A DNA stretch of 64,000 bases from NCBI RefSeq assembly GCF_044457565.1, contig NZ_JBITGZ010000015.1:1-64000 (forward strand), in the 5' to 3' direction. Source of the DNA: Kitasatospora sp044457565 (GTDB lineage: Bacteria; Actinomycetota; Actinomycetes; Streptomycetales; Streptomycetaceae). Numbering within the stretch: position 1 is the stretch's first letter; the number at the start of each line of letters is the position of its first letter. Made by a program: the position numbers and the translations under genes. Shown here in pieces: positions 17,563 to 26,312 of this stretch. Under the pieces are notes generated by a model. It was not told the origin of the DNA. It saw only the letters and a list, made by a program, of their open reading frames with translations, and did not search any database.

Positions 17563-18491
17563 GCCAGTCCCCCGGTCAGAAACGTCTCGTCGTCCGGCAC
17601 GACCATCGTGCCGATGCCCTCGTCGGTGAAGATCTCAAGGAGCAGCGAGTGCTGCACCCGGCCGTCCAGGACACGGGCGGTGCCCACCCCGGAGCGCACC
17701 GCGTTCAGACAGCCCTCCATCTTGGGGAGCATGCCGCTGGCCAGGGTCGGCAGCAGCTCGTCCAGCTCGTCGGCGCTCAGCTGGCTGATCACGTCGTCGG
17801 AGTTCGGCCAGTCGGCGTACAGGCCCTCGACGTCGGTGAGGACCACCAGCATCTCGGCGCCCAGGGCGACCGCCAGCGCGGAGGCGGCGGTGTCCGCGTT
17901 GATGTTGTAGACGTGGCCGTCGGTGCCCCGGGCGATCGAGGAGATCACCGGGATCCGGCCGTCCGCGATCAGTGCCTTCACCGCGCCGGCCTCGATGTTG
18001 ACGATGTCACCGACCAGGCCGATGTCGACCTGCTCGCCGTCCACCACCGCGTAGCGCTTCACGGCCGTCATGGTGTGGGCGTCCTCGCCGGTCATGCCGA
18101 CCGCGAACGGGCCGTGGCCGTTGAGCAGCCCGACCAGTTCGCGCTGGACCTGCCCGGCCAGCACCATCCGCACCACGTCCATGGTCTCGGGGGTGGTGAC
18201 CCGCAGGCCGTTGGTGAAGGAGGACTCCAGGCCGAGCTTGGCGAGCTGGGCGCTGATCTGCGGGCCGCCGCCGTGCACCACGACGGGGTGCAGGCCGGCG
18301 TAGCGCAGGAAGACCACGTCCTGGGCGAAGGCCGCCTTGAGGTCCTCGTCGACCATCGCGTTGCCGCCGAACTTGATCACCACGGTCTTGCCGTGGAAGC
18401 GCTCCAGCCAGGGGAGCGCCTCGATCAGGGTCATCGCCTTGGGCAACGCGGTGTTGTTGCGGGCCTGTTCGCCCTTGGGTGCGATCTGCAC
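17559..18491 (-). CDS. argB: Acetylglutamate kinase
   Basis: Phosphorylates N-acetylglutamate, usually the arginine-inhibited step when ornithine is made by the ArgJ cycle. Its 310 residues begin with a short N-terminal extension then VVIKFGGNAMVD, VVVHGGGPQIS, VGDIVNIEAGAVKALI and NINADTAASALAVALGAEMLVVLTDVEG. The GTG start at 18491, with GAGGGA upstream, gives family length; an internal ATG (MTLIEALPWLERF) is an alternative. It lies 14 nt after argJ and overlaps argD by 4 nt. Confidence 0.94.
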   Translation of the reverse strand: MQIAPKGEQARNNTALPKAMTLIEALPWLERFHGKTVVIKFGGNAMVDEDLKAAFAQDVVFLRYAGLHPVVVHGGGPQISAQLAKLGLESSFTNGLRVTTPETMDVVRMVLAGQVQRELVGLLNGHGPFAVGMTGEDAHTMTAVKRYAVVDGEQVDIGLVGDIVNIEAGAVKALIADGRIPVISSIARGTDGHVYNINADTAASALAVALGAEMLVVLTDVEGLYADWPNSDDVISQLSADELDELLPTLASGMLPKMEGCLNAVRSGVGTARVLDGRVQHSLLLEIFTDEGIGTMVVPDDETFLTGGLA

Positions 18492-18505
18492 GGGTGTCCC
18501 TCGGC

Positions 18506-19678
18506 TCAGGTGGAGTAGGCGCTGTTCTCGTGCACGTAGTCGGCGGTGAGGTCGTTGGTCCACACCGTGGCCGCGGCCTCGCCGGCGTTGAGGTTCGCGG
18601 TGATGACCACCTCGCGGCCGGTCATGTCGACCAGGTCGCGGTCCTCGCCGACGCTGCCGGCGCGGCAGACCCAGACGCCGTTGATGGCGACGTCCAGGCC
18701 GTCCGGGTCGAAGGTCGCGGTGGTGGTGCCGATCGCGGCCAGCACCCGGCCCCAGTTCGGGTCCTCGCCGTGCAGGGCGCACTTGAGCAGGTTGTTGCGG
18801 GCGATCGTCCGGGCGACGTCCACGGCCTCGGCCTCGGTGAGGGCACCGGTGACCTCGATCCGGACATCCTTGCTCGCGCCCTCGGCGTCGCCGATCAGCT
18901 GGCGCGCCAGGTCGTCGCAGACGGTCCGGACGGCCTCGGTGAACTCCTCGGCGTCCGGGGTGACCCGGGAGGCGCCGGAGGCGAGCAGCAGCACGGTGTC
19001 GTTGGTGGACATGCAGCCGTCGGCGTCGATCCGGTCGAAGGTGGTGCGGGTGGCGGCGCGCAGCGCCCCGTCCAGGCCCGCGCCGTCGACGTCGGCGTCG
19101 GTGGTGAGCACCACCAGCATGGTCGCCAGGCTCGGCGCCAGCATGCCCGCGCCCTTGGCCATGCCGCCGACCGTCCAGCCCGCTGCGCTGGTGACCTGGG
19201 CGGTCTTGTGCACGGTGTCGGTGGTCTTGATGGCGATCGCGGCAGCCTCGCCGCCGTCGGCGTCCAGCGCCTGCGCGGCCCGGGCGACGCCGGGCAGCAG
19301 CAGGTCCATCGGCAGCCGCACGCCGATCAGGCCGGTGGAGGCGACGGCCACCTCGCCCGCGCTGAGCCCGAGCTCCTCGGCCACCTTCTCGGCGGTGGCG
19401 TGGGTGTCCTGGAAGCCCAGCGGCCCGGTGCAGGCGTTGGCGCCACCGGAGTTGAGCACCACGGCGGAGATCCGGCCACCCTTGAGGACCTGCTCGGACC
19501 AGAGCACGGGAGCCGCCTTCACCCGGTTGGCGGTGAAGACGCCGGCCGCCGCGAGCAGCGGGCCGTCGTTGACGACCAGCGCGAGGTCCGGCGCGCCGGA
19601 GGCCTTGAGGCCGGCGGTGATCCCGGCGGCGCGGAAGCCCTCGGCCGCCGTCACTCCGATGTTCTCGCTGCTGGTCAC
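18506..19678 (-). CDS. argJ: Bifunctional glutamate N-acetyltransferase / ornithine acetyltransferase
   Basis: Recycles the acetyl group from N-acetylornithine to glutamate, closing the cyclic arginine pathway. 390 residues. ArgJ precursors self-cleave before a Thr nucleophile; here GGMAKGAGMLAPSLATMLVV places that Thr in the LATM motif at about 190. LLKCALHGEDPNWGRVLAAIG and the C-terminal VWTNDLTADYVHENSAYST are family hallmarks. The GTG start overlaps the argC stop (GTGA). Presence of ArgJ explains the absence of argE and argA nearby. Confidence 0.95.
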   Translation of the reverse strand: MTSSENIGVTAAEGFRAAGITAGLKASGAPDLALVVNDGPLLAAAGVFTANRVKAAPVLWSEQVLKGGRISAVVLNSGGANACTGPLGFQDTHATAEKVAEELGLSAGEVAVASTGLIGVRLPMDLLLPGVARAAQALDADGGEAAAIAIKTTDTVHKTAQVTSAAGWTVGGMAKGAGMLAPSLATMLVVLTTDADVDGAGLDGALRAATRTTFDRIDADGCMSTNDTVLLLASGASRVTPDAEEFTEAVRTVCDDLARQLIGDAEGASKDVRIEVTGALTEAEAVDVARTIARNNLLKCALHGEDPNWGRVLAAIGTTTATFDPDGLDVAINGVWVCRAGSVGEDRDLVDMTGREVVITANLNAGEAAATVWTNDLTADYVHENSAYST

Positions 19679-20703
19679 GGTGCGACTCCATTCACGGGCA
19701 GGCCCAGCTCTTCGCGCAGGCCGAGGGCGATGTTCATGCTCTGCACCGCGCCGCCGGCGGTGCCCTTCACCAGGTTGTCGATCGCGCTGATCGCGATGAT
19801 CCGCCCGGCGCTCTCGTCGAGGGCGACCTGGACGAGAGCGGCGTTCGAGCCGTAGACCGAGCTGGTCTGCGGCCACCGGCCCTCGGGCAGCAGGTGGACG
19901 AAGGGCTCCCCCGCGAACGCCTCGGCGTACGCCTGGCGCAGGCTCTGCGCCGTCACGCCGGGCTTCGCCTTCGCGGAGCAGGTGGCGAGGATGCCGCGCG
20001 GCATCGGGACGAGTGTCGGGGTGAAGGACACCGTCACCGGCTCCCCCGCCACCGGGGTGAGGTTCTGCGACATCTCGGGGGTGTGCCGGTGCCCGCCGCC
20101 GACGCCGTACGGGCTGACGCTGCCCATGACCTCACTGCCGAGCAGGTGCGTCTTGGCCGCCTTGCCGGCGCCGGAGGTGCCGGAGGCCGCGACGATCACC
20201 GCCTCGGGCTCCGCCAGCTTCGCCGCGTACGCGGGGAACAGGGCGAGCGAGACGGCCGTCGGGTAGCAGCCGGGCACCGCGATCCGCGTGCTGCCCTTCA
20301 GCGCGGCGCGGTGGCCGGGCAGCTCGGGCAGGCCGTACGGCCAGGTGCCGGCGTGCGGGGAGCCGTAGAACTGCTCCCAGTCCGCGGCCGCCCGCAGGCG
20401 GAAGTCGGCGCCGCAGTCCACCACCAGCACGTCCGCGCCGAGCGCCTCTGCGACGGCCGCGGACTGCCCGTGCGGCAGTGCCAGGAACACCACGTCGTGG
20501 CCGGCCAGCACCTCGGGCGTGGTCGGCTCCAGCACCCGGTCCGCCAACGGCAGCAGGTGCGGCTGCAACACCCCGAGCCCGACCCCCGCGTTGGAGGCGC
20601 CGGTCAGCGCGCCGATCTCCACCTCCGGGTGTCCGAGCAGCAGACGCAGCACCTCGCCGCCCGCATACCCACTCGCTCCGGCTACGGCCACTCGCAATGC
20701 CAT
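19675..20703 (-). CDS. argC: N-acetyl-gamma-glutamyl-phosphate reductase
   Basis: NADPH-dependent reduction of N-acetylglutamyl phosphate. 342 residues: Rossmann start VAVAGASGYAGGEVLRLL (GxSGYxG), LALPHGQSA, the catalytic Cys in AVPGCYPTA (about 140), SGTSGAGK, and GHRHTPEM. AGAAGGGA precedes the ATG. First gene of the tightly coupled argCJBDR cluster. A strong ArgR-type operator lies only 22-53 bp upstream of the start. Confidence 0.96.
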   Translation of the reverse strand: MALRVAVAGASGYAGGEVLRLLLGHPEVEIGALTGASNAGVGLGVLQPHLLPLADRVLEPTTPEVLAGHDVVFLALPHGQSAAVAEALGADVLVVDCGADFRLRAAADWEQFYGSPHAGTWPYGLPELPGHRAALKGSTRIAVPGCYPTAVSLALFPAYAAKLAEPEAVIVAASGTSGAGKAAKTHLLGSEVMGSVSPYGVGGGHRHTPEMSQNLTPVAGEPVTVSFTPTLVPMPRGILATCSAKAKPGVTAQSLRQAYAEAFAGEPFVHLLPEGRWPQTSSVYGSNAALVQVALDESAGRIIAISAIDNLVKGTAGGAVQSMNIALGLREELGLPVNGVAP

Positions 20704-21027
20704 GGCTTTCCCTTCTAGGACTTGGCATGAATATACGCACCTCGGAACATTCATGCAAGAAGCTCCGGGGGACACCCGGCCCCGCCGGGCGCGGACGGCC
20801 GGAGCCGGCCGGGTGCGCGAGGCGCGGCCGACCCGTCACGCGGTGATCACTAGTCGACTCGTGGCGGGTCGAGAATGGAGGAATCCCACAATTCGTAGGC
20901 ACTCGACTCCGTCAGGCGCCGCACCTGATCGACCGTCACACCCTTGGCAGAGTGGCGCACAGCCAGCCTCCCCGGGCAGATCGCCCGTCCGGGGAGTTGT
21001 ATCTCCAACACAAGGGGGGACCACTCC
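20704..21027. other. Divergent intergenic region argC / fabF-like
   Basis: 324 bp with the argC operator at its left end and the fabF ribosome binding site (AGGGGGG) at its right. The remainder shows no reading frame with family features and no clear terminator; it must hold divergent promoters. Confidence 0.5.
20725..20756 (-). promoter_or_regulatory. ARG operator of argC (inverted GCATGAAT boxes)
   Basis: GCATGAAT (20725-20732) and ATTCATGC (20749-20756) form a perfect 8-bp inverted repeat separated by 16 bp; each arm extends into a TGAATAT- or ACATTCA-like ARG half-site. This matches the ArgR box layout (AT-rich NTGAATN and NATTCAN sites). It is close enough to the argC start to overlap the promoter, consistent with repression by ArgR plus arginine. 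Confidence 0.85.
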
Positions 21028-22251
21028 ATGAACGCGCAGGCCAACGACGTCCTGATCACCGGCCTCGGGGCGACCACGCCGCTCGGCGGGGACGTGACCT
21101 CGACCTGGGCCGCGATGCTGGCCGGGGAATCCGGGATCCGCACGATCGAGGAGGACTGGGCGGCCGGCCTGCCCGTACGGATCGCGGGCCGGCTGAAGGC
21201 CGAACCCACCGAGGTACTGGACCGGGTACAGGCCCGCCGGATGGACCGCTGCGAGCAGATCGCGCTGATCGCCGCCCGCGAGGCCTGGGCCGACGCCGGC
21301 GCGCCCGAGGTCGATCCGCACCGGCTGGCCGTGGTGATCGGCACCGGCACCGGGGGCGCGCTCACCATGCTCGGCCAGGACGACGTCCTGGAGGCCTCGG
21401 GCGTGCGGCGGGTGTCCCCGCACACCGTCCCGATGCTGATGGCGAACGGGCCGGCCGCCTGGGTCAGCATCGAACTCGGGGCGCGCGGCGGCGCCCACAC
21501 GCCGGTCAGCGCGTGCGCGTCCGGCGCGGAGGCCATCGCGCTGGGCCTGGACCTGATCCGGCTCGGCCGGGCCGACGTGGTCGTCGCCGGCGGCACCGAG
21601 GCCTGCATCCACCCGCTGCCCCTGGCCGGCTTCGCCCAGGCCAAGGCCCACTCGACCCGCAACGACGAGCCCCGGCGGGCGTCCCGGCCCTTCGACACCG
21701 ACCGCGACGGCTTCGTCATCGGCGAGGGAGCCGCGGTGCTCGTCCTGGAACGCGCCGGGTTCGCGGCGGCCAGGGCCGCCCGCGTCCACGCCACGCTCGC
21801 CGGAGCCGGCGTCACCTCCGACGCGCACCACATCACCGCCGCGCACCCCGACGGCCAGGTCCGCGCGATGCGCCTGGCGCTGGCCGCCGCCGGACTGTCC
21901 CCGCTCGCCGTGACGCACGTGCACGCCCACGCCACGTCCACGCCCAAGGGGGATCTGGTCGAGGCCGGGTCGATCGCCGAAGCCCTCGGCACCCACCCGG
22001 CCGTCACCGCGACCAAGTCGATGACCGGCCACCTCTTCGGCGCGGCCGGGGCGGTCGGCGCCCTCGCCGCGATCCTCGCCGTCCGCGACGGGATCATCCC
22101 GGCGACGCAGAACCTCGACTCGCTCGACCCGGAGGTGAAGCTCGACGTCGTCACGGGCCGGCCCCGGCGGGGGGCCGTGGGGGCGGCACTGACCAACTCC
22201 TTCGGTTTCGGCGGCCACAACGCCTCGCTGGTGTTCACCCCCGCCCCCTGA
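21028..22251 (+). CDS. Beta-ketoacyl-ACP synthase II (FabF-like), orphan
   Basis: Condensing enzyme that extends acyl-ACP with malonyl-ACP. 407 residues with the Cys-His-His triad: Cys about 163 in SACASGAEA, His about 301 in HATSTPKGD, His about 335 in KSMTGHLFGAAG; GFGGHN near the C-terminus. The ATG was chosen for AGGGGGG upstream. No ACP, malonyltransferase or KAS III gene is adjacent, so it is not in the main fab operon. A secondary-metabolite or accessory lipid role is possible. Confidence 0.88.
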   Translation: MNAQANDVLITGLGATTPLGGDVTSTWAAMLAGESGIRTIEEDWAAGLPVRIAGRLKAEPTEVLDRVQARRMDRCEQIALIAAREAWADAGAPEVDPHRLAVVIGTGTGGALTMLGQDDVLEASGVRRVSPHTVPMLMANGPAAWVSIELGARGGAHTPVSACASGAEAIALGLDLIRLGRADVVVAGGTEACIHPLPLAGFAQAKAHSTRNDEPRRASRPFDTDRDGFVIGEGAAVLVLERAGFAAARAARVHATLAGAGVTSDAHHITAAHPDGQVRAMRLALAAAGLSPLAVTHVHAHATSTPKGDLVEAGSIAEALGTHPAVTATKSMTGHLFGAAGAVGALAAILAVRDGIIPATQNLDSLDPEVKLDVVTGRPRRGAVGAALTNSFGFGGHNASLVFTPAP

Positions 22252-22260
22252 CCGCCGGGG

Positions 22261-22309
22261 CGCCAGGCGCCGGTCCCGTCTCCCACGAGGACCGGACCGG
22301 CGCCTGGCG
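22261..22309 (+). terminator. 16-bp perfect hairpin after fabF-like gene
   Basis: Arms 22261-22276 and 22294-22309, perfect, with a 17-base loop, 9 nt past the stop. Confidence 0.8.
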
Positions 22310-22371
22310 GCTCCCCCACCGGCGCGCGATGGTGGAGGCGGGGGCAGGCTGGGAGGAGGGACGGCGCGGTC

Positions 22372-23175
22372 ATGCTGAACAGGACCCGGACCACCGCCGA
22401 CGGCTGGGAGCTGTCCGAGAGCGGACCGCCCGACGCCGCACGCACCGCGTTGCTGCTCCCCGGCGCACTCGCCGGCGCCGCCTTCTACGACGACCTGGCC
22501 GCCGAGCCGGCGCTCCGCGGCCTCCACCTGGTCGCCACCACCCTGCCGGGGTATGCCGGCACACCTGCCCCCGAGGACCTGAGCATCGAGACCTGTGCCG
22601 CGCAGGCCGGGAGGCTGGCCGGCCTGGTCGCCGCCGACGTCGTGGTGGGGCACAGCGTCGGCGCCAACGTCGCCATCGAGATGGTGGCGGCCAGGGAGTT
22701 CAGCGGGCCGGTGGTACTGCTCGCGCCCTCGTTCTCCCGCCGCGACGAGTCCAGGGTGCCGCGGGCGCTCGACCGCCTCGCAAGCGTCTTCGGTCATCTT
22801 CCGTTCGCCCTGGTCCTGGCGATGGGCGGCGGCATCCTGAAGGGCGAGGTACCCGAGCACCGGCTCGCGCCGCTGACCGCCGAGATCCGCCGGAACGACC
22901 CCCGGGTCGTGCGACGGGCGCTCCGCCAGTACCTCCGTCACCTGGACGCCCACGGCTCGGTCGCACCACGGCTGTGCGATTCGGGCGTGCGGGCGTGGGT
23001 CGTCTTCGGCACCGACGACGCGGTCGGCCTCTCCGCCGGCGAGCGCCGGACGCTGGACGCCTGCCCGCGGGTCACCCACGTGTCGATCCCCGGCGCCGGC
23101 CACTTCACGCTCAACACCCACCCCGCCCGCATCGCCGGGCTGGTCCTGGAGGCACTCTCCGCCCGGGCCGCGTAG
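22372..23175 (+). CDS. Alpha/beta-fold hydrolase
   Basis: 267 residues of alpha/beta hydrolase type. The nucleophile elbow is GHSVGAN (Ser about 94), an early LLLPGALAG gives the oxyanion region, an acid is probably in VVFGTDDAVG (about 207), and the catalytic His is in IPGAGHFTLNTHP (about 244). Substrate unknown; similarity is to small esterase/haloperoxidase-like hydrolases. ATG start with a GGGAGGAGGGA stretch about 11 nt upstream. Probably its own unit after the hairpin. Confidence 0.85.
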   Translation: MLNRTRTTADGWELSESGPPDAARTALLLPGALAGAAFYDDLAAEPALRGLHLVATTLPGYAGTPAPEDLSIETCAAQAGRLAGLVAADVVVGHSVGANVAIEMVAAREFSGPVVLLAPSFSRRDESRVPRALDRLASVFGHLPFALVLAMGGGILKGEVPEHRLAPLTAEIRRNDPRVVRRALRQYLRHLDAHGSVAPRLCDSGVRAWVVFGTDDAVGLSAGERRTLDACPRVTHVSIPGAGHFTLNTHPARIAGLVLEALSARAA

Positions 23176-23348
23176 CGGCGCCGTACCGCTCGTGGGCGGG
23201 CAGCGCCGTACGGCCGGAGCTCGTCCACCCGGACGCTGCGCATTGCAGCGGCTCCCGACGACGCGACACTGGAAGGTGGGGCCGCGCCGCGCGGAGCCCA
23301 CCGGGGAGGCACCGGAAGGCGGGGGATGGAACCGGAAGGGGAACAGCC

Positions 23349-23723
23349 ATGTTCGGCAGCACCAAGGCGTTCAGCGGCTTCGCCGTCGACGACCTGCAGA
23401 AGGCCAAGCAGTTCTACGGCGAGACGCTGGGCCTGAGCGTCTCCGAGGAGTACGACACGCTGCGGCTCAAGCTGGGGAGCGGCGCCAGCGTGTTCGTCTA
23501 TCCCAAGGCCGACCACGTCCCGGCGGTCTTCACCATCCTCAACTTCTCCGTCGACGACGTCGACAAGGCGGTCGACGAGCTGACCGCGCGGGGCGTGAGC
23601 ATCGAACGCTTCCCCGGCTTCGAGGCGGACGAGAAGGGCGTGGTCCGGGCGGAGGAAGGCCCGGCCATCGCCTGGTTCAGGGACCCGGCGGGCAACATCC
23701 TCTCGGTGCTCCAGGAGCCGTAG
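23349..23723 (+). CDS. VOC family (glyoxalase/bleomycin-resistance fold) protein
   Basis: 124 residues with the paired beta-alpha-beta-beta-beta VOC pattern: FAVDDLQKAKQFYGETLGLSV at the start and FSVDDVDKAVDELTARGV in the second repeat, ending FRDPAGNILSVLQEP. The C-terminal DPxGN motif is typical. The metal ligands of glyoxalase I are not all evident, so catalytic role is open. AAGGGGAAC precedes the ATG. Small stand-alone gene facing a convergent methyltransferase. Confidence 0.85.
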   Translation: MFGSTKAFSGFAVDDLQKAKQFYGETLGLSVSEEYDTLRLKLGSGASVFVYPKADHVPAVFTILNFSVDDVDKAVDELTARGVSIERFPGFEADEKGVVRAEEGPAIAWFRDPAGNILSVLQEP

Positions 23724-23775
23724 CCCGCGGGAACGCAGGGCCGGGCCGGACGCCGGACGGGCCCGGGCGGGCGGG

Positions 23776-24975
23776 CTAGCTCCCCGACTGCCCGCCCCGG
23801 GCCCGGCCCCGGTCCTTGCCCTTGACGGCACGCAGGATGACGAACTTCGGGTCGCTCGCGACGATCTCGCAGTTGCCGAAGAGCCTGCGCAGCTTCACGT
23901 GGTAGCCGAGGTGCCGGTTGCCGATCACCCACAGCTCGCCCCCCGGGCGCAGCGCCCGGCGGGAACCGGAGAACATCCGCCAGGCCGTGGCGTCCGTGGT
24001 GGCCTGATGGGTGTGGAAGGGCGGGTTGTTGAGCACCAGGTCGACGCTGTCGGCCGGTACACCGGACAGTCCGTCACCGGCCAGGAACCGGGCCTCGGTG
24101 TCCGCCGTGGCGGGGTTGGCGCGCAGCGTCGCCTCCGCCGAGGCGAGGGCCTGGTACGACTCGTCGATGAACAGCAGCTCGGCCTCGGGGTTGGCCAGCG
24201 CCGCCGCCGTGCCGACCACGCCGTTGCCGCAGCCGAGGTCCACGATGCGCTCGGGCCCGCGGCTGCGGGGAAGGTGGCGCAGCAGGAATCGGGTGCCGAT
24301 GTCGAGGCGTTCGGCGCAGAAGATGCCGGCGTGGTTGGTGACGGTCAGGCCGGCGCCGGCGCCCGCGTCGGCGGCCAGGGTGTAGCTGCGCGGCCACGGG
24401 CTGGCGGCCGGGGCGAGCTGCGGATCGGGCGTGCAGAAGATCAGCCGGGCCTTCTTCACCGCCAGTGAGGTGCGGGTGGGCCCGAGGATCCGCTCGAACA
24501 GCTTCAGCGTCGAGGTGTGGATCTCGGTGACCATGCCGGTACCGACGATCACGGTGCCCGCGTGGACGGCCGGGGCCAGCCGGTGCAGCTGGTCCTCCAG
24601 GAGCGCGAGGCTCTTGGGCACCCGGACCAGCAGGACGTCGATCCGCTCCGGCACGGTGTCCCTGGTCGACAGCAGCCGGACGGCTCCCGGGGCCACGCCG
24701 CCGCGCTCCAGGTTCGCCCTGGTCGCCTGCTGCCCGAGGAAGGAGTCGCTGACCTGGACGGGGCGGTGCTCGGCGATCGAGGTGACCAGCGCACCCCAGC
24801 GGTCGCCGACCACGACCACGGTGCCGGACAGCTCGGTGGGCGCTGCGCCGTCGATGCCCTTCAGGTGCCGCAGCAGGTACTCGTCGGCGGCGTCCCAGGC
24901 GCGGAGGCTGTCGCGGGGGTCCTCGGGGAAGCGGGTGAGGTCGAAGTCGCCCCAGGGCGTCGTCAGGCAGTTCAT
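23776..24975 (-). CDS. Class I methyltransferase, RlmG/RsmC-like rRNA guanine-N2 methyltransferase
   Basis: 399 residues in two methyltransferase-like halves, as in RlmG/RsmC. The N-terminal half (about 1-200) lacks a clear SAM motif. The C-terminal half has VDLGCGNGVVG (about 245) and NNPPFH (about 315), the NPPF/Y motif of N2-guanine and N6-adenine methyltransferases. C-terminal tail is basic (KGKDRGRARGG). Predicted target is 23S rRNA guanine by analogy with RlmG; the exact base is inference. Confidence 0.85.
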   Translation of the reverse strand: MNCLTTPWGDFDLTRFPEDPRDSLRAWDAADEYLLRHLKGIDGAAPTELSGTVVVVGDRWGALVTSIAEHRPVQVSDSFLGQQATRANLERGGVAPGAVRLLSTRDTVPERIDVLLVRVPKSLALLEDQLHRLAPAVHAGTVIVGTGMVTEIHTSTLKLFERILGPTRTSLAVKKARLIFCTPDPQLAPAASPWPRSYTLAADAGAGAGLTVTNHAGIFCAERLDIGTRFLLRHLPRSRGPERIVDLGCGNGVVGTAAALANPEAELLFIDESYQALASAEATLRANPATADTEARFLAGDGLSGVPADSVDLVLNNPPFHTHQATTDATAWRMFSGSRRALRPGGELWVIGNRHLGYHVKLRRLFGNCEIVASDPKFVILRAVKGKDRGRARGGQSGS

Positions 24976-25108
24976 CGTGCCCTCAGGCTAGCCGAGTCGG
25001 CGCACCTCCCCGTACGAGCCGGCTCGCCCGGCTCGTACAGGGGGACCGGGTGCGTCCGTCCGCCCGCCCGTCACCTCGCGCCGGGGAGCCGGGCGGCGCC
25101 GGGGAGAG

Positions 25109-25513
25109 TCAGGCCAGCAGCCGTGCCTTGGCCTGCTCGAACTCCTCCTGGCTGAGGTCGCCACTGCGTTTGAGCTCGGCGAGCTTGGCGAGCTGGTCCG
25201 CCTGGCTGCCGCCGGCCGCTCCCTCGGACGTGGCGGCGGCCTGGCGCACGTACTCCTGGAACGCCGCCTCGCGGTTGCGGGCGTCCTGGAGATCGCGTTC
25301 GCCCATCTTGCCGCCGCGGGCGACCAGGTACACGAGGACTCCGAGGAACGGCAGGATGATCACGAAGATCAGCCAGCCGGCCTTGCCCCAGCCGCCCAGG
25401 TCGTGGCTGCGGAAGATGTCCACCACGATCCGGAACAGCAGGAACAGCCACATGATCCACAGGAAGAACCACATCATGGTCCAGAACAGGTTCAACAGCG
25501 GGTAGTCGTCCAT
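25109..25513 (-). CDS. Small membrane protein with PLDc_N-like segment and SHOCT tail
   Basis: 134 residues. Two hydrophobic helices (about 5-32, MMWFFLWIMWLFLLF; and 43-63, WLIFVIILPFLGVLVYLVARG) form a PLDc_N-like membrane unit. A charged middle follows (GERDLQDARNREAAFQEYV), then a C-terminal SHOCT motif (about 105-134, QLAKLAELKRSGDLSQEEFEQAKARLLA). SHOCT modules are oligomerisation or peptide-binding tails; function unknown. The start was set at the ATG at 25513, with GGAGTGAG upstream. Confidence 0.85.
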   Translation of the reverse strand: MDDYPLLNLFWTMMWFFLWIMWLFLLFRIVVDIFRSHDLGGWGKAGWLIFVIILPFLGVLVYLVARGGKMGERDLQDARNREAAFQEYVRQAAATSEGAAGGSQADQLAKLAELKRSGDLSQEEFEQAKARLLA

Positions 25514-25676
25514 GCCCGTCTCACTCCCGATCGCCGGGCCCGGGGGCCCGGCCGTTCGCACCGGTGTGCTCTCAGTCCGGATCTCACAGATAGCACCCCG
25601 GTGGAGGTACGGCATCCGGACCGCGGCCGGACGGGTGCCCGGGGCAGACGGGAGGCAGGCGCGGGCCGGGCGCCGG

Positions 25677-26186
25677 TCAGGACTGCCCGGCGCCCAGCAG
25701 GACCTTGTCGAGGAAGGCGTGCAGGTTCGTCAGGACACGGGCGATCTGCTCGTCCTGGGTGAGCGACTCGTCGGGCCGGCTGACCAGCGCGGACTTCTTG
25801 AGGCCGCGCAGGTAGAGGGAGCAGGCCAGGTCGGCGCACATGTAGGTGCCCACCGTGTTGCCCTGCCGGCCGGCCTCACCGGCCCGGCGGGCGGTGAGCA
25901 GGGAGACCCCGGAACCGGCATGGGTGCTGATGCAGAAGGAGCAGACGTTGCTCTTGGTGAGGCTCTTGCGGATGTTGGGCACCCGCAGGGTGACACCGAC
26001 GAGCCCGCCCTCCCGCTCGGCCACCAGGTAGCTGCGGTCGGGCGCACCCTGGTCCCGCCAGCCGAGGAAGTCCAGGTCGGCCCAGGGCAGCTCGGCGAGG
26101 CCGCGGGGGAGGTTGAGTCTGCGGGCCTCGCCCTTGGAGCAGTTGACGAAGGAGTTGCGGATGTCGTTCTCGCCGAGCGGGTTCAT
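25677..26186 (-). CDS. FBP-domain (EF-G-binding, FusB-type zinc finger) protein
   Basis: 169 residues. The C-terminal half carries a treble-clef-like zinc site: CSFC (about 94-97) and a second Cys pair in MCADLAC (about 125). The first half has GWRDQGAPDRSYLVAE. The pattern fits the FBP/EF-G-binding C-terminal domain family related to FusB. In Firmicutes FusB frees EF-G from fusidic acid-stalled ribosomes; whether this does so is inference. No good Shine-Dalgarno is seen before the ATG; an upstream GTG at 26204 is possible. Confidence 0.8.
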   Translation of the reverse strand: MNPLGENDIRNSFVNCSKGEARRLNLPRGLAELPWADLDFLGWRDQGAPDRSYLVAEREGGLVGVTLRVPNIRKSLTKSNVCSFCISTHAGSGVSLLTARRAGEAGRQGNTVGTYMCADLACSLYLRGLKKSALVSRPDESLTQDEQIARVLTNLHAFLDKVLLGAGQS

Positions 26187-26312
26187 GATTCTGGAAGCTA
26201 GCACCGGCCCGGCCGGGGCGTCGCGCCATTTATGCCTCCCACCTGGGCGGCAGTGCCTCAGGGGTCGACTACGGGCCCGGCTCCCGAGGCGGAGGGTCGG
26301 CAGGCCGGTCGG

